Source of the DNA: an uncultured Lachnospiraceae bacterium
GTDB lineage: Bacteria; Bacillota; Clostridia; Lachnospirales; Lachnospiraceae
Direction of reading: 5' to 3'
Length of the DNA stretch: 32,717 bases
Assembly (NCBI GenBank): GCA_947631665.1
Contig: CANRMF010000022.1
Span: 1-32,717, forward strand
This document shows, piece after piece, positions 7,954 through 16,160 of the stretch (within the stretch, counting starts at the first letter, position 1; each line of letters opens with the position of its first letter). Under the pieces are notes generated by a model. That model saw only the letters and a program-made list of their open reading frames with translations, did not search any database and was not told the origin of the DNA. The translations under genes and the position numbers were made by a program.

Positions 7954-7982
7954 AATATATCATATTCTAATTACTCTTGCAA
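7954..7982 (-). promoter_or_regulatory. Promoter of the chitobiase-fold protein gene
   Basis: On the minus strand, TTGCAA (7977-7982), a 17-base spacer and TATATT (7954-7959) preceded by TGA form an extended -10. It overlaps the end of queH, so transcription can start here independently of the upstream genes. Confidence 0.72.
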
Positions 7983-8597
7983 ATCAGTTGTTTTTTTGGA
8001 AAACGCGCAGCCGCAGTAATTTTGCCGGTACAAATGAAATTCCTTTGAAAGCTGTACCGACCGCTGATAGCCGTTCTTTTTTTTGAAGTCAGAGTATAAA
8101 TACGGAACGCCGTACTGCTGTTCCAACTGTTTGCCGATTTCATTGATTTTCTGCGCATTTTTTAACGGGCTGATGGTCAGCGTCGTCGTAAAATAGTCAA
8201 ACTGCTCCTCTTTTGCCAATTTTGCGGTATATTCCATTCGGAGCCGGTAACAGATGCCGCACCGTCCGCCGCCCTCCGGACAGTCCTCATACCCCTGAAT
8301 TTGTTTCAGGTATTCTTGGGGATTATACCCGGCAATACGGGGCACGACAGGATTTTTAAAGGATTTTTCCTGAATGAACCGAAGCAGCTCCCCTGCTCTT
8401 TTCCGGTATTCGTCTACCGTCTCCATGTTGGGATTGTAAAACAAAACGGTAATCTCAAAATAATCCGATAAATATTCTAAAACATAACTGCTGCATGGAG
8501 CGCAGCACGCATGAAGCAGCAGGCGCAGCGGAGTTTTTTGCAGCACCGCCTGCGCGAGCAGTTTTTCCAGTACTTTCTGATAATTGATTTGATTCAA
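7971..8597 (-). CDS. queH: Epoxyqueuosine reductase QueH
   Basis: QueH (DUF208) reduces epoxyqueuosine to queuosine in tRNA, the non-cobalamin alternative to QueG. Visible signatures are HACCAPC (Cys31, Cys32, Cys35), GGGRCGICYRLRM in the middle and NYCGCAFSK near the C-terminus, the cysteines expected to hold its [4Fe-4S] cluster and adjacent iron site. The longest frame begins at ATG 8672 inside the Nudix gene, but that version would cross a terminator hairpin (8617-8642). AAAGGAG (8606-8612) stands 8 bases before TTG 8597, giving 208 residues starting MNQINYQKV, close to family length. No other queuosine genes are nearby. Function is confident; the TTG start is well argued but unproven. 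Confidence 0.92.
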   Translation of the reverse strand: MNQINYQKVLEKLLAQAVLQKTPLRLLLHACCAPCSSYVLEYLSDYFEITVLFYNPNMETVDEYRKRAGELLRFIQEKSFKNPVVPRIAGYNPQEYLKQIQGYEDCPEGGGRCGICYRLRMEYTAKLAKEEQFDYFTTTLTISPLKNAQKINEIGKQLEQQYGVPYLYSDFKKKNGYQRSVQLSKEFHLYRQNYCGCAFSKKTTDLQE

Positions 8598-8605
8598 TGT
8601 CAAAT

Positions 8606-8612
8606 CTCCTTT
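8606..8612 (-). promoter_or_regulatory. Shine-Dalgarno sequence that sets the queH start
   Basis: AAAGGAG on the minus strand lies 8 bases before TTG 8597 and downstream of the hairpin at 8617-8642. This favours the rare TTG start over the upstream ATG, which lacks such a site and lies inside the Nudix gene. Confidence 0.7.
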
Positions 8613-8616
8613 CTTT

Positions 8617-8642
8617 AAAAAAGACAGGTTGCCCTGTCTTTT
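8617..8642 (-). terminator. Intrinsic terminator between Nudix gene and queH
   Basis: A perfect 10-bp stem (8619-8628 with 8633-8642) is closed by a GCAA loop (a GNRA tetraloop in RNA) and followed by six U (8617-8622). The Nudix stop codon overlaps the foot of the stem. Only 19 bases separate it from the queH start codon. Confidence 0.85.
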
Positions 8643-9087
8643 AAATATCTTTCCTGCGTAACTGTTGTTCATTTAACTGTGTGTACTTTTGATACGCTTT
8701 TTTTAAGATACTCTTTTCATTCGGGAATTTCAGCAGATGAATTGCTTCGATATACCGATAATATCCGGAATGAAGAAAATGTTCCTCTCGCTGTGGTTTA
8801 CTGAAATAATTGTCCGCAGTCATTAAATACCAGTGAACTTCCTTTTCCACAGTATCTTTTGGAATGTTAAAAGTATATTCACTTTTTCCCACATACCCGA
8901 TGACTTTTGCTTTTACTCCAGTTTCTTCTCGTACCTCTCTTAAAGCAGTCTGCTCATGATTTTCGCCGAGTTCTACCGTTCCTTTCGGTAATACCCAGCC
9001 TTCATACCGATTCCGATAATTTTTATACAGCAGTAAAATTTTGCCACGAAATATAACCACACCGCCACAACTGACCGCTCTCTCCAT
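8641..9087 (-). CDS. Nudix hydrolase
   Basis: This 148-residue cytosolic hydrolase acts on a nucleoside diphosphate linked to another moiety; the substrate cannot be read from sequence. The Nudix box is a perfect match to GX5EX7REUXEEXGU, starting GTVELGE and ending REVREETGV (residues 36-58), and carries the metal-binding glutamates. The upstream VVIFRGKILLLYKNYRNRYEGWVLPKG is the usual first strand pair. The ATG at 9087 has AGGAGG upstream. It has its own promoter (9154-9182), embedded in the terminator of the preceding penicillin-binding protein gene, and it ends in a strong terminator. Family certain, substrate unknown. Confidence 0.93.
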   Translation of the reverse strand: MERAVSCGGVVIFRGKILLLYKNYRNRYEGWVLPKGTVELGENHEQTALREVREETGVKAKVIGYVGKSEYTFNIPKDTVEKEVHWYLMTADNYFSKPQREEHFLHSGYYRYIEAIHLLKFPNEKSILKKAYQKYTQLNEQQLRRKDI

Positions 9088-9153
9088 AGCGATTCCTCCT
9101 TGTTCTACCGGGTGTTGTACTTCCGTACATTGTTTCGCTTTTCATTACTTATA

Positions 9154-9182
9154 AGTATACATAAGAAAAGACTTGAATGCAA
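9154..9182 (-). promoter_or_regulatory. Promoter of the Nudix gene
   Basis: On the minus strand TTGCAT (9177-9182), a 17-base spacer and TATACT (9154-9159). The -35 lies inside the loop of the upstream terminator. A 12-bp palindrome TACTTATAAGTA (9146-9157) overlaps the -10 and could be an operator; that is speculative. Confidence 0.68.
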
Positions 9183-9197
9183 GCAGACAAGTCTTTT
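9166..9197 (-). terminator. Terminator of the U32 peptidase-ftsW-PBP cluster
   Basis: A 10-bp perfect stem (9166-9175 with 9188-9197) with a 12-base loop ends in UUUU then CUU on the minus strand, starting about 20 bases after the penicillin-binding protein stop codon. Confidence 0.8.
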
Positions 9198-9217
9198 TCT
9201 TTCAGAAATGAATGAAC

Positions 9218-10732
9218 TTATTCAAAATAGGCGTCAAATACGTCTTTTGCGCAGTTTTTGGCAGATACGGAGCCGTTATCCACATTTTCCAAAACAACTG
9301 CTATGGCAAGGCGTTTTTTCCCTTTCTTGGCGTATCCGACAAACCATGAATTGATTTTTCCGTCAGGATTATTGGTCAAGTCGGCGGTGCCTGTTTTTCC
9401 ATAAGCCGTATAGCTGCTTTGGGAAAATTCCTTTGCGGTGCCGTATTCGCAGACGGCGGACATATATTCCCGCAACTGCTTTGCCTCTTTTTTCGTCATC
9501 AACTGCTTTTCTTCTCCGGTTTCCGCCTCGCTTACGACGTCACCGTCCTGCGTTTTGACGGACGCAATCAGACGCGGCTTCATCAGCACGCCGTTTTTTG
9601 CTATTGCAGACGCAATCATCACCATCTGCGCCGGCGAAACCAATACGTCCTGCTGACCGATACTGCTTTCCGCCACATAATAAGAATTGTATTTTTCAGA
9701 CTTCTCATCTAAAGAAAAGACGCCGCTCTTTACATAAGACGTATTCTGCGTTTTCAAATCGTCCAGCGGAAGGGGATTGTTAAACAGTAAGTCCTGCGCG
9801 GTACGATTAAAAATATCCGTATCAATATCAAGTCCCATCGTCGCAAACGCCCCATTGCAGGAATAGGCAAACGCGTTTTCCAGATTTTCCGTTCCATGCG
9901 CATTTTTGTGGTAACATGACAGGGAAAAGTTTTTAAACTTTGCCGTACCGCCGCAATGATAAGAAAAATCCTGATAGTCCTCATTCTGCCTCATGTACGC
10001 CAGCGTCGTCACAATCTTAAACACAGAACCGGGCAGGTATTGTCCCTGCGTCGAACGGTTCATCAACGGCGCAGAGGATTTTTGATTGAGTTCCTCCCAG
10101 ATTTCGTCCAAGTCCTCCGGATTATAGGAGGGCTTTGACGCAGACACGAAAATATCGCCGGTATCCGGATCCATCGCAATCACGCCTCCCCTGTTTTCTC
10201 CCAACGCTTCATAAGCCGTCTTTTGGAGCGCCGTATTCAGGGTAGTATGCACATCGTTTCCATGCAGCGCGTCGTGATTTAGATCCTGCTCCAACTGTTT
10301 TAAGACACTTGTGTCGGTAGAAATCAGGTCGTAATTACATACGTCCTCCAGACCGGTAAATCCCTTTGTCGTGTAGCCGACAACCTGCGCAAACGTTTTC
10401 CCATACGGGTACCGTCTTTTATCATCATCAAAATTATCCGGCGTCCCATTCGTATCGGTATATGCGAGTTTTTTGCCGTCTGAGGAATAAATCGTACCGC
10501 GGACGACGGTCTTTGCTTTCTCCTCAATGCGCGGGTTTTTGGAATTCATGACCACAGTTTCGGCGTCATGGAGCATGAAATACAGATAATATCCAATCAT
10601 AAACAGAAAAACCGTCGTAAAAATTAAAGTGGTGACGAGCGCCTGTATATTTCTTTTACGTTTTACCTTTTTTCCTTTTGTACTCTTAATGTTAGCGCCT
10701 TCTGACTCTAACTGACTTGTCCGTCGAGACAT
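9218..10732 (-). CDS. Class B penicillin-binding protein (peptidoglycan D,D-transpeptidase, PbpA-like)
   Basis: This 504-residue membrane-anchored enzyme cross-links peptidoglycan outside the cell. A basic N-terminus precedes one transmembrane helix (about 30-52). RGTIYSSDGKKLA (78-90) is the usual class B entry motif. The transpeptidase motifs are complete: SVFK (Ser236 nucleophile), SCN (291-293) and KTGT (446-449). It is shorter than FtsI or SpoVD and lacks PASTA domains, resembling PbpA-type partners of FtsW/RodA. The start at ATG 10732 has AAGGAG upstream and overlaps the ftsW-like gene by 41 bases. This implies translational coupling and a cognate SEDS-PBP pair. Whether it serves division, elongation or sporulation cannot be decided here. 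Confidence 0.93.
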   Translation of the reverse strand: MSRRTSQLESEGANIKSTKGKKVKRKRNIQALVTTLIFTTVFLFMIGYYLYFMLHDAETVVMNSKNPRIEEKAKTVVRGTIYSSDGKKLAYTDTNGTPDNFDDDKRRYPYGKTFAQVVGYTTKGFTGLEDVCNYDLISTDTSVLKQLEQDLNHDALHGNDVHTTLNTALQKTAYEALGENRGGVIAMDPDTGDIFVSASKPSYNPEDLDEIWEELNQKSSAPLMNRSTQGQYLPGSVFKIVTTLAYMRQNEDYQDFSYHCGGTAKFKNFSLSCYHKNAHGTENLENAFAYSCNGAFATMGLDIDTDIFNRTAQDLLFNNPLPLDDLKTQNTSYVKSGVFSLDEKSEKYNSYYVAESSIGQQDVLVSPAQMVMIASAIAKNGVLMKPRLIASVKTQDGDVVSEAETGEEKQLMTKKEAKQLREYMSAVCEYGTAKEFSQSSYTAYGKTGTADLTNNPDGKINSWFVGYAKKGKKRLAIAVVLENVDNGSVSAKNCAKDVFDAYFE

Positions 10733-12092
10733 ATCTTACTCCTTCCGCCTGCTTTCCGCGTTTTATTTTTTCCTGATTGCTTGTTCCTACAATCGCCATT
10801 CCCTGAATAATCGCAAACACAATCAACGTACTCAAGATTGAGCTGCCGCCGCTGCTGATCAGCGGGAGGGTTACTCCGGTAGACGGAATCATGTTCATCG
10901 CTCCGCCAACCGTCAAAATCACCTGAATTGCATATCCGACTCCGAGACCTACGCAGACAAGACGGTTGAAAATGCTCACCTGCGCCATTGCCGCCTTTAA
11001 AAATCCGATAAAGCAGCTCAGGCAGACTAAAATCAGTAAAATAGCGAAAATCGCGCCAAACTCCTCGCCGATTGCCGAGAAAATAAAGTCATTTTCCACA
11101 ATCGGAATCTTGTTGGGATAACCCTGATAAAGACCGGTTCCCGACAATCCTCCGCTTCCGAGCGCAAATAAGGAATGTGCAACCTGATACCCTTCGTCAT
11201 TGATGATTTCCGGCGCAAACGGATTTTTCCAGACAAGCACACGAACCTGCACATGGTAAAACAGGTGGTACGCGACAACCGACGCCAGCGAAATTCCTCC
11301 TGCGCCCACGACCAGATAAAGCGCTTTCTTTGTAGCCACATACAGCATAAATAAATACATCGTAAAGAAAATCAGCGCGCTTCCCAAGTCGGTAGACAGC
11401 ACAAGCACAATCACATAGAGGCCGGCAAACACGCTCGCCAGCACGACTCTGCGGAAATCCTGCGCTTTTGAAAACATTCCCGCGATAAAAAAGACAAAAA
11501 TGATTTTTACAAATTCTGAGGGCTGGAACGTAATTCTGTTTGCAATTTTAAAATACAGCCTCGCCCCGTTGGTCATCGGCCCCAGAATAATAACTCCGAT
11601 TAAAAGCGCCAGACCGAACAGGCAGTAAAACCATGTCAGGTTTTTCCATAATTCAAACCGGCTCAGGAGAAACGGCACAATTAAAGATGCAATCGTCACA
11701 ACCGCCACAATCATAAACTGTGTCACGCTCTTTTCAAATCCGAGCCTTGCCAGCATAATAAATCCAATCGTCAACAGCATACACATATTGCTCAGAATTG
11801 ATTTGTTGATGGTCGGATAGATAATCGGGAATACCCCTAAAGCAATGATTAAATAACATAACTGCAGTCCGCCAAAGACGATTACGTTCACCTCAGAAGT
11901 GTCCTGCTGGTTTAAAAAAATCAGAACCAGTCCTAAGATATAAGTCGCAAAAATAATAAAATTCTGAATCCAGAAAATGGTATTTTTTTCCTTCTCACGC
12001 TTCATTGTAAGCGCGCTGAAACTTCCCCATGTATAAAAAAACATGAGTAAAATAAATATATATTTTGATATGATTGTAATAAAAATATCCAT
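10692..12092 (-). CDS. SEDS-family peptidoglycan glycosyltransferase (FtsW/RodA/SpoVE-like)
   Basis: This 466-residue polytopic membrane protein polymerises lipid II into glycan strands. SEDS signatures are present: PSEFVKIIFVFFIAG, STDLGSALIFF (with the conserved Asp), NDFIFSAIGEEFG and GVTLPLISSGGSS before a final membrane helix and a basic tail. The longest frame begins at 12194 inside the U32 gene without a ribosome site. ATG 12092 has GGAG 6 bases upstream within the 14-base gap after the U32 stop, and it starts MDIFITIISKYIF, directly entering a membrane helix. The class B PBP overlaps its 3' end, making this a bifunctional synthase pair. FtsW and RodA cannot be told apart with confidence. 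Confidence 0.93.
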   Translation of the reverse strand: MDIFITIISKYIFILLMFFYTWGSFSALTMKREKEKNTIFWIQNFIIFATYILGLVLIFLNQQDTSEVNVIVFGGLQLCYLIIALGVFPIIYPTINKSILSNMCMLLTIGFIMLARLGFEKSVTQFMIVAVVTIASLIVPFLLSRFELWKNLTWFYCLFGLALLIGVIILGPMTNGARLYFKIANRITFQPSEFVKIIFVFFIAGMFSKAQDFRRVVLASVFAGLYVIVLVLSTDLGSALIFFTMYLFMLYVATKKALYLVVGAGGISLASVVAYHLFYHVQVRVLVWKNPFAPEIINDEGYQVAHSLFALGSGGLSGTGLYQGYPNKIPIVENDFIFSAIGEEFGAIFAILLILVCLSCFIGFLKAAMAQVSIFNRLVCVGLGVGYAIQVILTVGGAMNMIPSTGVTLPLISSGGSSILSTLIVFAIIQGMAIVGTSNQEKIKRGKQAEGVRYVSTDKSVRVRRR

Positions 12093-12106
12093 GTCCTTCT
12101 CCGTTT

Positions 12107-14275
12107 CTACTGTACTCCGCGCATAAAATGTCCCCTTGTGGTACCTGCTTCGTCTGCAACCGGCTGACCGGACAGAAACGCGCGCTGCGCACATTTCAGA
12201 ATTTTTTCTGTCTGCCCTGCCGATTCCGTTGAAAATATCAGACGCAGGGACGCGGGAGACAACTGCCGGATCCGGTCTGCATATTTAAAGAGCGACAGCG
12301 GATAACTATTGAGCATCAGATTGTAACAGTATCCGCACACGCATTGCACCGAAAACACATTATTTTTCTTATCCTTAAGTTGAATCATCTGATTATCGCG
12401 GCGGCACCGGTCAAAAGTTTTTCTGACGCAGTTTGCCGAAATCATCACCGGAATATAACCGTAGATAATCAGTTCGGAGTCGGAAACTCCCAAAGCCTTC
12501 AGTTCATGATAATTTAATTCCAGCGGCGCAGTCGTTTTTGCGCCCAGACTGTGAACATACTGCTTTGCATATCGATTCATTGTATAAACATTATAATCAA
12601 AAACATAATCGAATACTACCTGATTTTTCCGAAAACAGAAATATTGTTCGATATTCCGTATCAGAACCCCGTCCAACAGGGGTATTGCCGCTCCAAAATC
12701 ATTCAGAAATTTCTCGCAATCGTCTTTTCTAAAGACATAAGGCAGCGCAAGGTAAATTTCCTTCTCTTTGCGATGCGCATCGGCAATACACTGCCGGATT
12801 TTTTCAGGGGAAAACTGAACCGCCTCCAGATAAATGCGTTTGACCTCAGGCGCGTCTGAAACAACCAAAAACTGGCTTACATTCCACACAAGACAATGGA
12901 GATTTATTGTTTTCCCCTCCGGAGGGCACTCCATTTCCATATTTTGCGCGGTAAAATCCTGACGCTCTGTCTTTCGCCGATACTTTGACAGAATCGCTTC
13001 TTCCGTTTTCTGAATCAACGTCCGCCGCAAATCATTGATGGCGCTTACCGGCAGAAACAGTCCGTCCCCTAAGTCAAACGTAATCCGTCCGGTTTCAAAA
13101 GATGTGCCGCCGAGTTTTCCGATATGTTTTCCCAAAGTTTCCTGATTTAACGGGGTGCTTTTTGCAGGACTCGGAACAGGGCCGGTAACGGAGATGTTCT
13201 TTCCCGCAGCCTCAGTATCCAGCCGGAACGGTTGTCCGGCAAGACAGGTTACGGAAATATCCAAAGGAATTTTTAATTTTTTCCCGATATACTGAGTTCT
13301 CAGAAACTCCGTCAACTCCTGATTTTCAACCCGAAACTGCGGCTTTTGCAGGGAAATCATATTCTTTCCGTTATGCTGCATATAATAACTTTCATGAAAT
13401 CCGTTGCGGTGGAATAAATCCATCAGATTTTGGATATCCTGCTCCAAAACCTGATACGCCGAAGGGTTGGCGGCGTATAAATCCAGATATTTCCGATAAA
13501 TACTCACAACCCCCGCCACATATTCCGTCTTTTTCATGCGTCCTTCAATTTTTAATGAAGTGACACCGGAAGCAATAATCTGCGGCAGGATTTTAAGCGT
13601 ACAGATATCCTTCGGACTGAGCAGATACGTCTGATTTTTTCCGTTAATTTTCCTGTTGTTTTCCAGATAGTCATATTCCATACGGCAGGGCTGCGCGCAT
13701 CGTCCGCGATTACCGCTTCTTCCGCCGACAAAACTGCTCAAAAGACATTGTCCGGAATAACAATAGCATAACGCCCCATGTACAAAGCTTTCAATTTCAA
13801 GAGCTGTGGCATTCCGGATATCCCTGATTTCCTCTAAAGAAAATTCTCTCGGAACGACAATCCTCGAAACGCCTGATTTTTCCAGCGCCTTCGCCGTTTC
13901 TTTCCCAAAAACGGTCATCTGTGTGCTGGCATGGATACGCAGTTTCGGAAAATATTTTCTGATAAACTGCAGCACGCCCAAATCCTGCACGATTACGGCG
14001 TCTAATCCCGCGCAGTAGAGCGGCTGCAGGTAGGAAAACAACTGCCCGCTTAATTCCTGCTCCTTCAACAGGGTATTGATGGTCAGGTAAACCTTTTTCC
14101 CATGCAGATGCGCATAATCCATGACTTCTAAAAGCTGTTTTGTTGTAAAATTTTCTGCATACGCCCGCGCGCTGAAAAATTCACCGCCGGCATAGACAGC
14201 GTCAGCGCCGGCATTGAATGCCGCTAAAGCGCTCTCATAAGAGCCTGCCGGCGCTAAGAGTTCAACTTGATTCAT
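12107..14275 (-). CDS. U32 family peptidase / RlhA-like protein
   Basis: This 722-residue cytosolic protein begins MNQVELLAPAGSYESALAAF, the start typical of peptidase U32. The cysteine cluster CYCYSGQCLLSSF...GRCAQPC marks the U32 core, and the long C-terminal half fits the collagenase-like extension (DUF3656) found in RlhA. RlhA in E. coli takes part in 23S rRNA cytidine hydroxylation; older annotations say protease. Which activity applies here is not determined. The longest frame starts at a TTG inside the preceding terminator. ATG 14275 has GGGGA 5 bases upstream, and an in-frame ATG at 14287 is the only close alternative. It lies downstream of zapA and 14 bases before the ftsW-like gene. 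Confidence 0.9.
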   Translation of the reverse strand: MNQVELLAPAGSYESALAAFNAGADAVYAGGEFFSARAYAENFTTKQLLEVMDYAHLHGKKVYLTINTLLKEQELSGQLFSYLQPLYCAGLDAVIVQDLGVLQFIRKYFPKLRIHASTQMTVFGKETAKALEKSGVSRIVVPREFSLEEIRDIRNATALEIESFVHGALCYCYSGQCLLSSFVGGRSGNRGRCAQPCRMEYDYLENNRKINGKNQTYLLSPKDICTLKILPQIIASGVTSLKIEGRMKKTEYVAGVVSIYRKYLDLYAANPSAYQVLEQDIQNLMDLFHRNGFHESYYMQHNGKNMISLQKPQFRVENQELTEFLRTQYIGKKLKIPLDISVTCLAGQPFRLDTEAAGKNISVTGPVPSPAKSTPLNQETLGKHIGKLGGTSFETGRITFDLGDGLFLPVSAINDLRRTLIQKTEEAILSKYRRKTERQDFTAQNMEMECPPEGKTINLHCLVWNVSQFLVVSDAPEVKRIYLEAVQFSPEKIRQCIADAHRKEKEIYLALPYVFRKDDCEKFLNDFGAAIPLLDGVLIRNIEQYFCFRKNQVVFDYVFDYNVYTMNRYAKQYVHSLGAKTTAPLELNYHELKALGVSDSELIIYGYIPVMISANCVRKTFDRCRRDNQMIQLKDKKNNVFSVQCVCGYCYNLMLNSYPLSLFKYADRIRQLSPASLRLIFSTESAGQTEKILKCAQRAFLSGQPVADEAGTTRGHFMRGVQ

Positions 14276-14290
14276 TGTAATCCCCATTAC

Positions 14291-14321
14291 AAAAAAGCGA
14301 TCCGGCAAAACGCCCGATCGC
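14291..14321 (-). terminator. Terminator between zapA and the U32 gene
   Basis: The arms 14297-14306 and 14312-14321 pair (10 bp with one G-G mismatch) around a 5-base loop, followed on the minus strand by six U (14291-14296). It starts 8 bases after the zapA stop and ends 15 bases before the U32 ATG. Confidence 0.8.
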
Positions 14322-14329
14322 CCTTTTAA

Positions 14330-14728
14330 TTATTTTTTTAATTTTGTCCGAAGCTCTATCACTTCTTTTTCCAATGATTTTATTTTTTCTAAAGCCTCAT
14401 TCAGTTCTTTCTTTGTCGTATCGGCTTTGGCGTCAGACATAATCAGTTCATGCTTTAAATCATAAACCTCTTTTTCCTTTACCTCCAAATCGCTTTCCAA
14501 CAAATCAGCCTGTTTTTTCGCTTTAAAATAATCATTTGCAATATTGATTTCAAGGAGAATTCTCTGGACGTCGAGTTTCTGCATTCGGTAGCCGTCATTC
14601 TGTTTAAATTCCATAATCATATTGTTGATATAGGAAGCCACCTTTTGCAAATATGCCTCGCTCTCAAAACCGCCTATATTGTAAATCTTTCCATCAATAA
14701 TAACATCTGTGTAATTTTTTGACGACAT
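14330..14728 (-). CDS. zapA: Cell division protein ZapA
   Basis: This 132-residue cytosolic protein bundles FtsZ filaments at the division ring. The N-terminal globular part has the family features YTDVIIDGKIYNIGG and EAYLQKVASYINNMI (about 6-40), followed by an extended coiled coil (about 60-132) with heptad leucines and alternating Lys/Glu. ATG 14728 follows AAGGAG. The zapA to U32 peptidase order is frequent in Clostridia and Bacilli, supporting the call. A terminator follows the stop, so at least part of the message ends here. No clear promoter is visible in the 43 bases before the ribosome site, so transcription may come from the upstream Fn3 gene. Confidence 0.9.
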   Translation of the reverse strand: MSSKNYTDVIIDGKIYNIGGFESEAYLQKVASYINNMIMEFKQNDGYRMQKLDVQRILLEINIANDYFKAKKQADLLESDLEVKEKEVYDLKHELIMSDAKADTTKKELNEALEKIKSLEKEVIELRTKLKK

Positions 14729-14771
14729 TGTTCTCTCCTTGTAATCTGACCCGTTAAGGCTTTATCATGAA

Positions 14772-16100
14772 TTATTTTTTGGTCTTGAAATTTACCTTCT
14801 TAGACCATGGACTGGTGTAAGTCTTGCCGCTTTTCATCGTACCGCGAACGCGTACATAATATTTTGTCTTAGCTTTTAATTTCGTTAATTTTACAGAAGT
14901 CTTCTTAGAAACTTTCTTCTTTACGCCCTTTTTGAAGTTTTTCTTTGTAGAATACTGAACTTCGTATTTCTTAGAACCTGCGGATTTTGCAAATTTTACT
15001 ACTGCAGATTTCTTTGTAACCTTTTTCACTTTTACTTTTTCAGGCTGTACCGGCGTCTGGAGATCAGCAGTAACCTTAAAGTCTTTTACTTCAATCGTAC
15101 CGGACATATCGTTTTCATCTTTGTATTCCTTTAAGAATGCGCCGAATGCAAATTTAATACCCATCGTAGCCTGTTTTTTCTTTGCCTGATAATTTGCCTT
15201 GGAAGCCGTTACAAAAGTCTTGCAGGATACTGTTACCCAGCCGTCATCAGCAGTGTTCTGGCTGTCAAGTTTTATAAAGGAAGAAAAATCTTTGAGCAGT
15301 GCCTTGTTGGTTTCAACCATGCTCTGTCCGCCCTGTGTAGCCTTTAATCCTGTAAGCTTTAATGCAGCGCCGTCTTCATCTTTGTCATCATAGGCTTTAA
15401 AGTGAATATGTTTGATATAATTGTATTTTCCTGTTCCGACATTGTAGTATGTTCCGTCTTCACGTTCTTTTTCTTCTTTCAGTTCATTCTTTAATGTACT
15501 CTTGATTTTGAAAGAAATATTGTAATAACGTCCTCTTTCAACATTGACTACCTTTGTAGCCGTAACGCCCCAAGGATTGGACTGTACTGCTTCGTAAATC
15601 GGATTACCCTTGCTGTCTTTCTTTCCGGAAGGGCCCCAGTTTGCGCTCCAGCCTGTGCTGACAACATTTAAGTTAAATGCGGAATCCGTAGAGGAGGTAA
15701 ACTTTGCGTTTTCACCAAAGCACTTGTGTGAATCCTGTTCATTCCATGTGTCGCCATGTTTTGAAACTGTCGGATTGTTTGTCTTGTTCTTTGCATTTTC
15801 TTCTTTGATGGCTGTGTTTAACTCATCAATCTGCTGCTGTGATACCGGATCGGTAACATAGTGCTGATTATCCAAAACTTTTCCTGTGTTAATCAGGCTG
15901 TGATACCAGCATACATTCTGCTTTGAAGTAGATTCTCCATTGACATGATCCTCGTGGGTATAAATGGAGTAAGAAGTCCATTTCTTACCTGCAGATACAT
16001 TTGTACCTTTTTTTACTGCAGCAGACGTAGAAAATGCTGAGCCGAAAATCAGCGTTACGGTTAATGTCGCTGCAATCATTTTTTTTGAAAATTTTCTCAT
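14772..16100 (-). CDS. Secreted protein with lysine-rich C-terminal fibronectin type III domain
   Basis: This is a 442-residue exported protein of unknown function. A signal peptide is clear: MRKFSKK, a hydrophobic core, then AFSTSAA at about 22-28. The middle (about 100-350) is probably beta-rich and recalls carbohydrate-binding jelly-roll domains (RYYNISFKIKST, GWVTVSCKTF), but I cannot name a family. The C-terminal 90 residues are a Fn3 domain (KKYEVQYSTKKNFKK, TKYYVRVRG, SPWSKKVNFKTKK) with very many lysines. Only three cysteines are present, and no sortase motif or membrane anchor is seen. The ATG follows AAGGAG, and it has its own promoter with a stable hairpin in the leader. A cell-surface or glycan-binding role is plausible but inferred. 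Confidence 0.85.
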   Translation of the reverse strand: MRKFSKKMIAATLTVTLIFGSAFSTSAAVKKGTNVSAGKKWTSYSIYTHEDHVNGESTSKQNVCWYHSLINTGKVLDNQHYVTDPVSQQQIDELNTAIKEENAKNKTNNPTVSKHGDTWNEQDSHKCFGENAKFTSSTDSAFNLNVVSTGWSANWGPSGKKDSKGNPIYEAVQSNPWGVTATKVVNVERGRYYNISFKIKSTLKNELKEEKEREDGTYYNVGTGKYNYIKHIHFKAYDDKDEDGAALKLTGLKATQGGQSMVETNKALLKDFSSFIKLDSQNTADDGWVTVSCKTFVTASKANYQAKKKQATMGIKFAFGAFLKEYKDENDMSGTIEVKDFKVTADLQTPVQPEKVKVKKVTKKSAVVKFAKSAGSKKYEVQYSTKKNFKKGVKKKVSKKTSVKLTKLKAKTKYYVRVRGTMKSGKTYTSPWSKKVNFKTKK

Positions 16101-16125
16101 GATTTTTTCTCCTTCTTTCTTTTTT

Positions 16126-16145
16126 TGAACTGTCGGTACAGTTCA
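16126..16145 (-). other. Leader hairpin of the secreted Fn3 gene
   Basis: A perfect 8-bp inverted repeat TGAACTGT-CGGT-ACAGTTCA lies between the promoter and the ribosome site. On the minus strand it is followed by A-rich sequence, so it is not a terminator for this gene. It may stabilise the mRNA 5' end or be an operator. Confidence 0.55.
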
Positions 16146-16160
16146 TAAATTGTTATTATA

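Noticed and set aside
9116-9129. TGTAC-TTCC-GTACA inverted repeat before the Nudix gene
   Set aside because: The arms are only 5 bp and such short repeats are frequent in AT-rich leaders; no supporting pattern was found.
14761-14815. Possible terminator between the Fn3 gene and zapA
   Set aside because: GGTCT/AGACC can pair, but on the minus strand it is followed by A residues and the stop codon lies inside it, so it is not a minus-strand terminator.
16126-16145. LexA/DinR box near ruvB
   Set aside because: The palindrome contains GAAC and GTTC, but they are 10 bases apart rather than 4, and it lies downstream of ruvB in the leader of another gene.
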